A stretch of 29,325 bases of DNA from a virus. Position numbers and translations under genes: made by a program. The DNA lies in IMG/VR virus record IMGVR_UViG_3300034166_000754, positions 1 through 29,325 of that record. One strand, given 5' to 3'. Under the pieces are notes generated by a model, which saw only the letters and a program-made list of their open reading frames with translations, made no database searches and had not been told where the DNA came from. Each line of letters opens with the position of its first letter. Positions within the stretch are counted from its first letter, which is position 1. This document shows, piece by piece, positions 9,673 to 15,689 of this stretch.

Positions 9673-10392
9673 ATGGCTACAAATATGGATTTTCCTAGTA
9701 AAAAGAAAAAATATAACGAAACTGTAGAACAAACCAAGTTTACTGAATACATTGCTGTTCCTGGAATTCAAGGAGAAAAAGGTGAAACTGGTCCACAAGG
9801 TCGCCAAGGACCACAAGGGGAAAAGGGCGATAGAGGTGAAAAAGGACCTCAAGGTCCACAAGGTCCAAAAGGCGAAAAAGGAGATCCAGGCAAAGGCGCT
9901 GAAGGCTACGATAGTCCATCTGGACAATATCCTGGCTGGGCATACTATGCTGGTAGTAAAACTGGTATTCATAGGGTTGGTCCAGAAAGAGGAGAAGATG
10001 GCTGGGTTTCTTTTTTCTTAGATATAGATCAAGACCAAACCATTGAAACCTATCTTCCAAATAAATCAGTTTCTTTATTAAACCAGGTAGCAAAAAATAT
10101 TAATTTAAAAACACTTAAGGTAGGATCAAAAGTAGAAGTTAGGTATGACTTTTCTTTAGAGACATATTCAAACAATACAGAGGTTTGGATTAGAACTCTT
10201 TTAAAAGATGAAGAGTTGTCTCCAATAGGATATGTGGGGTTATTAAAATATCAATATCAATATGATCTATCTTATTCTCAAACCATTTTTATAACTAGTG
10301 ATAAGGTTAGAAACTCTGGTGGCACCCCCCAAATAAGAACAGACAATGAAGGGTCTTTTGTTTTAAAAGGCATATATATAGCAGTATCATAA
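9673..10392 (+). CDS. Collagen-like tail-fibre protein (239 aa)
   Basis: A lysine-rich start is followed by about 15 Gly-X-Y triplets (residues 31-75; GPQGRQGPQGEKGDRGEKGP is representative) and a C-terminal globular beta domain of about 160 residues (SPSGQYPGWAYYAGSK..., ending SFVLKGIYIAVS). The collagen stretch would form a trimeric rod holding the C-terminal domain, which probably binds receptor or carbohydrate. GGGGA upstream supports the ATG. The Pro- and Gln-rich triplets are typical of phage collagens. Proposed location: tail tip or side fibre. Confidence 0.75.
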   Translation: MATNMDFPSKKKKYNETVEQTKFTEYIAVPGIQGEKGETGPQGRQGPQGEKGDRGEKGPQGPQGPKGEKGDPGKGAEGYDSPSGQYPGWAYYAGSKTGIHRVGPERGEDGWVSFFLDIDQDQTIETYLPNKSVSLLNQVAKNINLKTLKVGSKVEVRYDFSLETYSNNTEVWIRTLLKDEELSPIGYVGLLKYQYQYDLSYSQTIFITSDKVRNSGGTPQIRTDNEGSFVLKGIYIAVS

Positions 10393-10401
10393 TGGTATAA
10401 T
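10393..10401 (+). promoter_or_regulatory. Late extended -10 promoter TGGTATAAT
   Basis: It begins one base after the stop of the collagen-like gene. AGGAGG and the ATG at 10417 follow, so this transcript has a short leader. Confidence 0.6.
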
Positions 10402-10416
10402 GTTCTAGGAGGAATA

Positions 10417-10767
10417 ATGGCATTTCCAGGTTCTTATAATTTTAATTACTACCGTGGCGACACCGCTGAATTTGTGGTACGCCCAAAAACAGCAAATGGT
10501 GATGCCTTTGACTTAACAGGTTTTAGTGCAGACTTTTTTATTGCAACAGCAAGAGGTGAAGGTCAAACACAGTATGAAGGCCAAGCAGTAGTTGACGGCT
10601 CAGCAGACACAATTACCTGCACGATTCTTCCTGGTTTAGGTAGAAATTTAACTGCTGGAACTTATGTTTATGATGTTCAAATAGATGCAAGCGCTTCTGA
10701 AATTTATACCGTTCTGACTGGAAGCATTACAGTGACAGACGATATCTCTGGAGCAGATGAGTCATAA
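10417..10767 (+). CDS. 'RGDTA'-type minor structural protein, copy 2 (116 aa)
   Basis: The sequence shows NFNYYRGDTAEFVVRPKTAN (residues 8-27), DLTGFSADFFIATARGE and a final IYTVLTGSITVTDDISGADE. Predicted Ig-like or BppU-type beta-sandwich, probably in the baseplate or as fibre adaptor. It shares the RGDTA start and the 'W/YTV..G...V..D...' end with the genes at 9172 and 14574. AGGAGG precedes the ATG, and its stop overlaps the next ATG (TAATG). Confidence 0.68.
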   Translation: MAFPGSYNFNYYRGDTAEFVVRPKTANGDAFDLTGFSADFFIATARGEGQTQYEGQAVVDGSADTITCTILPGLGRNLTAGTYVYDVQIDASASEIYTVLTGSITVTDDISGADES

Positions 10768-11342
10768 TGGTAGATGTATTACTTAATACTGAAGATGTTG
10801 TTGTTTTAGGGCCACCAGACTCAGTTGATGTTTTAGTAGATATTGGTCCACAAGGAACTCGTGGTAGCAAAATCATTGTTGGCTCTGGAGAACCAAACGC
10901 ACAGACATCTAGTGGAGTATTGCTTGGTACAACTTTAATATTAAATGACATATATATACAAACCGATCCTGGAGCAAATTATGGATATATGTACCAGTAT
11001 GTTTCTCAGCCTGGAGGAAATACCTGGGTAGAAGTTTTAAGTATAAGTCCAGCAATTTATTCTGTAATACAAACACTTTCTTTTTCATCTGGATCTGCAT
11101 CTACAACTATTCCAATATCAAACATAGTTACTGTAACTGGATCACCACTTACTGCTTCAAACTTTAATGTTCAGTTTCAAATTGAAGGGGCAAATCCAAT
11201 TGCAGCATCAATGGAAATCCCCGCTTTGGCAGGGGCTGGAACAAACCTAGTAATAAATTTTGACGCAGTTCAATATAGTGGGGGTAGTTGGTCTGCATTA
11301 ACTGGAAGCAAAACTGTACATTTATTTATATCTATAGTTTGA
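10767..11342 (+). CDS. Minor structural protein with short collagen-like linker (191 aa)
   Basis: It begins MVDVLLNTEDVVVLGPPDSV and contains VDIGPQGTRGSKIIVG (24-39), a remnant Gly-X-Y linker common in small phage tail proteins. Next is a DIYIQTDPGANYGYMYQYVS segment and a Thr/Ser-rich beta domain ending KTVHLFISIV. The middle resembles the 'G.PGD.YI....G.YYR...' cuffs used in phage fibres. Translationally coupled partner of RGDTA copy 2. Confidence 0.62.
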   Translation: MVDVLLNTEDVVVLGPPDSVDVLVDIGPQGTRGSKIIVGSGEPNAQTSSGVLLGTTLILNDIYIQTDPGANYGYMYQYVSQPGGNTWVEVLSISPAIYSVIQTLSFSSGSASTTIPISNIVTVTGSPLTASNFNVQFQIEGANPIAASMEIPALAGAGTNLVINFDAVQYSGGSWSALTGSKTVHLFISIV

Positions 11343-11350
11343 TATAAAAA

Positions 11351-11359
11351 TGGTATAAT
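11351..11359 (+). promoter_or_regulatory. Late extended -10 promoter TGGTATAAT
   Basis: It lies 8 nt after the previous stop; GAGGTGA and the ATG at 11378 follow. Confidence 0.6.
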
Positions 11360-11377
11360 CTTTAAAGAGGTGACCCA

Positions 11378-11857
11378 ATGGCTGTAGAAAATATAGGAAA
11401 CTTAGTACCAACTAAAATTCCAGCATTAGTTGATGATGCGAATATTCAAGATGCTTTAAGAGCATATCATTATGGATCATATGATTTTGATCCTGCAGAA
11501 AATGACCCAGCAGAACTCTTAGTGCCATCAATTGCACATACACTTAATGATTTACAAGAGCAGGTAGATGATCAAGTTGCTCTAGAACTAGCAGCAAGGA
11601 ATATATCTTCAGCACAAAACTCTGCACCCATAGCAGCAGATTTCACAGCATTTTCTGCTACAGTGCCAAATGGTTATATTTGGGTAGATAAAGATGCTTC
11701 TGGAGCAGTTGGATATTTATCTGCAACATCACTCTATACCGCAACAGAGCCATCAACAGGACTAGCAAACGGTGTAATTTGGATTAAAAAAGGTACAAGC
11801 CCTCTTGAAATGTATGTTTACAATAGCGACACTAGCACGTTTGATCAGGTGATTTAG
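11378..11857 (+). CDS. Phage minor structural protein, 'YHYGSY' type (159 aa)
   Basis: The first 45 residues (MAVENIGNLVPTKIPALVDD then ANIQDALRAYHYGSYDFDP) match a domain that recurs in phage virion genes: '(N/D).LVP(T/S)KIP...D...IQ.A...YHYGS'. The central SIAHTLNDLQEQVDD is a short coiled coil and the end (NGVIWIKKGTSPLEMYVYNS) repeats the 'IWI.....PLEMYVY' pattern. Probably a baseplate or fibre connector. The following gene starts with GTG overlapping this stop (TAGTG). Confidence 0.62.
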   Translation: MAVENIGNLVPTKIPALVDDANIQDALRAYHYGSYDFDPAENDPAELLVPSIAHTLNDLQEQVDDQVALELAARNISSAQNSAPIAADFTAFSATVPNGYIWVDKDASGAVGYLSATSLYTATEPSTGLANGVIWIKKGTSPLEMYVYNSDTSTFDQVI

Positions 11858-12237
11858 TGCCAACTTCATTTAATTACGATGGAAAGCCAGGTTATATTTA
11901 TAATACGGCAGACGATACCTGGTATGAAATATCTGGAAAAACAGATACCTCTGGAACTTTTGAATGGGCTGGAGTGCATACACACCTATCAAATGTCACG
12001 ATGCTTGAACATTTTATTTCAAAAAAGGGTATAAATAATTATTTAAACCCAGCAGCAAGAGATGCCTCAATAACATCCCCAACTGCTGGAACCATATGCA
12101 TAATAAGACAGGATTCGGTAGGTAATGTTGTAAATACTCTACAACTTTACGATGGAGCAGAATGGTTACCTATTGCAAAACAATCTTTAGTTGAAGAGTT
12201 AGAACTTAGAACCATTATGGGTGTTTATACCTTATAA
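11857..12237 (+). CDS. Minor structural protein (126 aa), GTG start
   Basis: It starts (M)PTSFNYDGKPGYIYNTADD then TWYEISGKTDTSG and has an Asn/His-containing middle (WAGVHTHLSNVTMLEHFISK) and a LQLYDGAEWLPIAKQSLVEE end. 'PGYIY..A.DTWY.I' and 'YDG.EW.PIA' are the two-hairpin repeats commonly used in phage fibres. Coupled to the gene before it. Confidence 0.55.
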   Translation: MPTSFNYDGKPGYIYNTADDTWYEISGKTDTSGTFEWAGVHTHLSNVTMLEHFISKKGINNYLNPAARDASITSPTAGTICIIRQDSVGNVVNTLQLYDGAEWLPIAKQSLVEELELRTIMGVYTL

Positions 12238-12241
12238 AAGA

Positions 12242-12250
12242 TGATATAAT
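12242..12250 (+). promoter_or_regulatory. Late extended -10 promoter TGATATAAT
   Basis: It starts 5 nt after the previous stop. The ATG at 12280 follows with AGAAGGG in between. Confidence 0.58.
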
Positions 12251-12279
12251 AATCTTACACTACAGAAGGGTAGTAATTA

Positions 12280-12594
12280 ATGGCTACAACAACAAAAGTA
12301 CTTTCAAGAACGGCTGCTGCTACATCAAGCGCAACACTTTATACCGTTCCAAACACATCAACAACAACTGTTGTTACAAATATTGTAATTTCAAATACAG
12401 CCGCTTCAACATCAACAGCAACAATTTTGATTGATAGCGTAAACGTAATTCCAACAGTGTCAATTGCAGCAAATACCGTTTTTGGATTTGATCTAAAACA
12501 AGTTATTCCAGCAAATGCAACACCTAAGACAATTTCTGGTTTTGCATCAACTACTGCTGTAACATTTCACATTAGCGGAGTGGAGATTTCCTAA
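12280..12594 (+). CDS. Small Thr/Ala-rich virion protein (104 aa)
   Basis: It begins MATTTKVLSRTAAATSSATL and includes YTVPNTSTTTVVTNIVISNT with a HISGVEIS end. 'LY.VP..T.TVVTNIVI.NT...TFT..I....' is a frequent module in aquatic phages: an all-beta domain usually encoded next to adhesin genes, thought to be a virion decoration or fibre-attachment protein. The stop overlaps the following ATG (TAATG), tying it to the adhesin. Confidence 0.62.
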   Translation: MATTTKVLSRTAAATSSATLYTVPNTSTTTVVTNIVISNTAASTSTATILIDSVNVIPTVSIAANTVFGFDLKQVIPANATPKTISGFASTTAVTFHISGVEIS

Positions 12595-13514
12595 TGGCTA
12601 TTTCAGTATTCCCAGTATCAACTTCAGCCTCTGCCTCTGGCCTATCTAAAGCAGTAAATTTAACAACTTCTCAAACCTACTATACTTTAGTTGATGCAAC
12701 CCTAACTGCAGGAAACTATACAATTACCTCTCCAAGCACTGTTCCTGTAAATGCAACATTTTATAATGCTTCATACACACAATTAGCAACTGGAACTACA
12801 AGTTCTGGATCTACACAAATAATTCTTCCAAGCGATGCAAGTAGATTAGTATTAATTGCAGATGCAGGATCAAACGTTGGCGTAACAATACAACTAACTG
12901 GTTTAATTCTTACTCCTAATTATACATCCGCTGGAACTGAAACAATTACATCTACTCAGACTTATACAGACTCAAGTACTTCTGGCTATGCTCTTGCTCT
13001 TGTTGTTGGCGGTGGCGGTAACGGTGGTTCTAGGGCATACTATCCAGGCGGTGGAGGTGGTTCTGGCGGTATAAATTTTGGAATTGTTCAATTAACTGGA
13101 AGCCAAACATTGACTATTGGTGGCGCAGGTGGCGGTACAACATCATTTGGTAGTCTTTCAGCAACTGGTGGTGGCGGTGGTTCTCAAGGTGGGGGTGCAG
13201 GTTCAGCAGGAAGCCCAAACGGAGTAAGTGGCGGTAACGGTGGATATTATAACGGCGCTGGCGAAAATGGCCCAGCAACATCGGTTGTAAATAAATACAT
13301 AGTTAATGGAACCACTGGTGGCGGTGGTGGCGGTGGTGGAGTACACTACTCTGGTGCTTGTGGTAGTGGCGGTGGTTCAGGCATAGGAACTGGTGGTGCT
13401 GGTGGAGCAAATGCTGGAAATAATGCTACAGGATATGGTGCAGGTGGTGGCGGTGGACGCAGTGGTGGCGGTGGCTCTGGCACCCAAGGCGTAGTATATA
13501 TAAGGAGATTTTAA
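12594..13514 (+). CDS. Glycine-rich receptor-binding adhesin (306 aa)
   Basis: Residues 1-110 form a beta-rich anchor domain. From about 138 to 300 the chain is dominated by glycine blocks (for example GGGGGSGG, TGGGGGSQGGGAGSAGSPNG, GGGGGGGG and GAGGGGGRSGGGG). Alternating Gly blocks with short aromatic or Asn loops recall the polyglycine-II sandwich adhesins of T-even gp38, where the loops bind the outer surface. I infer a tip adhesin. Gly-rich repeats make this prone to recombination and rapid change. Coupled with the gene before and abutting the gene after. Confidence 0.65.
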   Translation: MAISVFPVSTSASASGLSKAVNLTTSQTYYTLVDATLTAGNYTITSPSTVPVNATFYNASYTQLATGTTSSGSTQIILPSDASRLVLIADAGSNVGVTIQLTGLILTPNYTSAGTETITSTQTYTDSSTSGYALALVVGGGGNGGSRAYYPGGGGGSGGINFGIVQLTGSQTLTIGGAGGGTTSFGSLSATGGGGGSQGGGAGSAGSPNGVSGGNGGYYNGAGENGPATSVVNKYIVNGTTGGGGGGGGVHYSGACGSGGGSGIGTGGAGGANAGNNATGYGAGGGGGRSGGGGSGTQGVVYIRRF

Positions 13515-13817
13515 ATGAAAAGATATGCTGTTATTGAAGATTCAACCGTTGTCAATTTGATAGTTGCAGATTCACAAGAAGTCGCAGAAGCAATTACTGG
13601 CAAACAATGTATTGAGTCAGACCATATGCAAATTGTTATTGGATCTGTTTTAGTTGCTGGCATTTTAAAGCCATATGCCTCTTGGATCTTGAATGATAAT
13701 AATGAATGGATTCCTCCAATACCAAAACCAGAATTTCCTGAACGCTCTGGCAGATATGCTGAATGGAATTTTGAAACAAATGAATGGGAAACTATTGAAG
13801 TAGATCCTCTTCCATAA
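13515..13817 (+). CDS. Tail-fibre-associated small protein, possible adhesin chaperone (100 aa)
   Basis: The product (MKRYAVIEDSTVVNLIVADS...) is a compact domain whose end, KPYASWILNDNNEWIPPIPK then RYAEWNFETNEWETIE, carries 'SW.L.....W.PP.P.P' followed by 'Y.W.E....W'. This pattern is widely found next to phage tail-fibre and adhesin genes and in some phages belongs to assembly chaperones. Its start is immediately after the adhesin stop, with AAGGAGA at good spacing, which supports a partnership with the adhesin. Confidence 0.6.
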   Translation: MKRYAVIEDSTVVNLIVADSQEVAEAITGKQCIESDHMQIVIGSVLVAGILKPYASWILNDNNEWIPPIPKPEFPERSGRYAEWNFETNEWETIEVDPLP

Positions 13818-13832
13818 ATTTATAAAAATATA

Positions 13833-13871
13833 AAAAATACCCCCAAAGCACATAGCCAAGGGGGTATTTTT
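13833..13871. terminator. Strong bidirectional intrinsic terminator
   Basis: AAAAATACCCCC (13833-13844) pairs perfectly with GGGGGTATTTTT (13860-13871), a 12-bp stem with a 15-nt loop and T-runs on both strands. It separates the convergent genes ending at 13817 and 13881. Confidence 0.88.
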
Positions 13872-13880
13872 ATTTAATTA

Positions 13881-14429
13881 CTATCTTGATTTACATGGAT
13901 ACTTGTTGTACCATTCTTGATACCGTGTTCCATTTACAGAACTCCAGGAAGACCAGTCTTTTCCACCATTTGTCATATGTAGAGCAATTTGTGCATTTAC
14001 TACTGGATTTAATAATTCAGCATTTGAATCTAACTCAAATTTCTCTCTACGATCTGGTCCAAGTTCTCCAAGCATATTAATTTGAAACACACCATAAGAA
14101 CTATCTCCAGTCTTTGTATTGCCATTAAAAGCAAGGGGACGACCATTTGACTCTGCCTTGGCAATTGCACAAGCAGACCTTAAAGCCTTTCCCTTGAACC
14201 CTACATGGTGCAACATGTCAACTAGTTGCTCATCAGTTAAATTATGAGCATTTTCATACTTTTCTAATTTTTTGTCCTTAGAAACCAAAAAAGCCACCTG
14301 TTGGGTGGCAGACTTCACGGACTCTTTAATCAATAGATTATTTTCATTTGTTGCATTTGCAGAAGCCGAAAAAACGGTACTGCAAATAACCAACGTTAAT
14401 ACCCCTAGCCAAACATTTGACTCTCTCAT
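13881..14429 (-). CDS. Secreted lytic transglycosylase / endolysin (SLT-like)
   Basis: The enzyme should cleave the glycan strand of peptidoglycan. From the chosen ATG, residues 1-26 are a Sec signal peptide (MRESNVWLGVLTLVICSTVF then SASANA, an AxA cleavage site). The C-terminal SLT/lysozyme-like domain contains ACAIAKAESNGRPLAF (catalytic Glu93 in AxAES), GDSSYGVFQIN (108-118), NPVVNAQIAL (141-150) and DWSSWSSVNGTRYQEW, the usual order E...GxYG(V/L)fQIN...NP..N...A. A longer frame reaches 14453, but ATG 14429 has AGGAGG. The signal peptide allows export without a holin. Minus strand in a plus-strand block, with its own promoter. Confidence 0.82.
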   Translation of the reverse strand: MRESNVWLGVLTLVICSTVFSASANATNENNLLIKESVKSATQQVAFLVSKDKKLEKYENAHNLTDEQLVDMLHHVGFKGKALRSACAIAKAESNGRPLAFNGNTKTGDSSYGVFQINMLGELGPDRREKFELDSNAELLNPVVNAQIALHMTNGGKDWSSWSSVNGTRYQEWYNKYPCKSR

Positions 14430-14453
14430 TGTAAAATACCTCCTAGAGAACAA

Positions 14454-14488
14454 ATGCTACCTACTGGTAGCATACATTAATTATACCA
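14454..14488 (-). promoter_or_regulatory. Lysozyme promoter TGGTATAAT with 8-bp leader hairpin/operator
   Basis: TGGTATAAT (14488-14480, minus) is the same late-type box as the structural genes use. ATGCTACC-TACT-GGTAGCAT (14454-14473) is a perfect inverted repeat at or just after the expected start and before the AGGAGG. Confidence 0.6.
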
Positions 14489-14555
14489 TTGTTTGGCCTT
14501 TTGAGTCAAATACCTTTGTCAAATAAAAAATATTTATAAAATTGTTATTAGTTAA

Positions 14556-14564
14556 TGGTATAAT
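14556..14564 (+). promoter_or_regulatory. Late extended -10 promoter TGGTATAAT
   Basis: -10 at 14559-14564, 9 nt before the ATG at 14574. It stands back-to-back with the lysozyme promoter, 67 bp away. Confidence 0.6.
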
Positions 14565-14573
14565 GATAAGATT

Positions 14574-14984
14574 ATGGCTACATTTAGAAATCAGGGTTCA
14601 GATTCTTATTCAGTTGGTTTAACACCACCCAATGTGCTATGGACAGTTGTTCGTGGTGATACCGCCTCATTTCGTGTTTATGTTACAGATGATAACAAAG
14701 ATCCGCTAAATATTTCAGACTGGACTATTGCAATGGAAATTAAACGTCCAAATACAAAGCCTGGCGATTTTACAGATGATGCAGAATTAATTATTGAACT
14801 TGAACCAGTTCAAACAGAAATAGATGATGCTGGAGAGTTTACAGTTTCTCTTACAGCAAATGAATCTGTTTTGTTGGAAACTGGCGATATTTTTGATATT
14901 GAATTAAGTGATGAAAGTCGTGTTTGGACGGTAGCCAGAGGCACCATGAAAGTAATTGAAGACGTAACAAATAGTGAGTCATAA
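14574..14984 (+). CDS. 'RGDTA'-type minor structural protein, copy 3 (136 aa)
   Basis: The most canonical copy: VLWTVVRGDTASFRVYVTDD (21-40), LNISDWTIAMEIKRP, a central acidic strand set and a final RVWTVARGTMKVIEDVTNSE. This matches the common phage 'RGD(T/S)..F.....D....LN.(S/T)(D/G)W.....(I/V)+RP' domain, generally a baseplate upper-protein N-terminus. It shares the entire plan with the genes at 9172 and 10417 and is likewise coupled to a following gene by TAATG. Confidence 0.72.
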   Translation: MATFRNQGSDSYSVGLTPPNVLWTVVRGDTASFRVYVTDDNKDPLNISDWTIAMEIKRPNTKPGDFTDDAELIIELEPVQTEIDDAGEFTVSLTANESVLLETGDIFDIELSDESRVWTVARGTMKVIEDVTNSES

Positions 14985-15205
14985 TGGCATCCGCTATCAT
15001 AATTGATACCGATAGCCATAAAGCAAAAAAGATAAACTCTGTTGGCTATCCAATATCCGAAATAATTTATAAGGCAAGAGCAGTAAAAATTAACGAGGTT
15101 TTGCCATTTAGGGTTAGGTTTACTACCATAGGGATTGGTCCAGCATATGCAAACGTTCCTGGTATTGGTCTTCAAATTATTGGGGTTAATAACTATATAC
15201 TTTAA
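14984..15205 (+). CDS. Small structural protein, 'GPAYANVPGIGLQIIGVNNY' type (73 aa)
   Basis: It reads MASAIIIDTDSHKAKKINSV, then VRFTTIGIGPAYANVPGIGL and ends QIIGVNNYIL. The Pro/Gly-rich 'G.PAY...PGIGL.IIGVNNYIL' ending is a very frequent signature in aquatic and soil phages, encoded beside RGDTA-type genes. Likely a baseplate component. Its ATG shares its A with the previous stop, making the two products a probable pair. Confidence 0.66.
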   Translation: MASAIIIDTDSHKAKKINSVGYPISEIIYKARAVKINEVLPFRVRFTTIGIGPAYANVPGIGLQIIGVNNYIL

Positions 15206-15212
15206 CATATAA

Positions 15213-15221
15213 TGATATAAT
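15213..15221 (+). promoter_or_regulatory. Late extended -10 promoter TGATATAAT
   Basis: -10 at 15216-15221, exactly 6 nt before the ATG at 15228, and only 8 nt after the previous stop. Confidence 0.6.
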
Positions 15222-15227
15222 TGCACT

Positions 15228-15674
15228 ATGGCAAAGGTATCAATTCCAAACGTTAAAACCAAATTTCAGACTGGCGACCGCCCAACACAAGAAGACTATA
15301 TAGATTTAATTGATAGTGCTTCTGCTAGATCTACAGATCTCGGTTCAGACGGTAACAATGAGTTAACCATTAATGGTATAGAAAACTCAACAATTTTTGA
15401 TAACTTTTCCGCAAGTGAATGGCGATCAATGAAATATATGATTTCCATTAAATATGTAGCAGGTGGCGCAAACAAGTACTACTCTACAGAAATCAACATA
15501 TTAATTGATGGATCAGGAGTATCTGTCAGCGAATATGCAACAATTGAAAATGATGGGAATATTGGCACCATCTCTGTTTCAAGGGCTGGAGACACAGTAT
15601 CACTAACTGTTGTTCCAGTAGGGGGAATTACACCGATAACCCTGCGCTATATGCGTATGGGATTAAAGGCCTAA
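15228..15674 (+). CDS. Fibre-associated structural protein (148 aa)
   Basis: The first 40 residues (MAKVSIPNVKTKFQTGDRPT...) match the '(I)P.LKT.F..GD.PTQ.D(Y/F)..LIDS' starts of phage minor structural proteins. The rest (SEWRSMKYMISIKYVAGGAN, a 'VSEYATIENDGNIGTISV' strand set and a final RYMRMGLKA) repeats the jelly-roll that also closes the 627-aa protein downstream ('S.KYIVQ.K....EV.E.LVTVDG....TEYA.......GT'). I infer a fibre-tip domain. Leaderless start. Confidence 0.62.
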   Translation: MAKVSIPNVKTKFQTGDRPTQEDYIDLIDSASARSTDLGSDGNNELTINGIENSTIFDNFSASEWRSMKYMISIKYVAGGANKYYSTEINILIDGSGVSVSEYATIENDGNIGTISVSRAGDTVSLTVVPVGGITPITLRYMRMGLKA

Positions 15675-15689
15675 CCAAGGAGATAAAAG

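Noticed and set aside
13020-13510. GGT/GGC-rich stretch as a simple-sequence repeat element
   Set aside because: It is in frame throughout and explained by the polyglycine adhesin domain.
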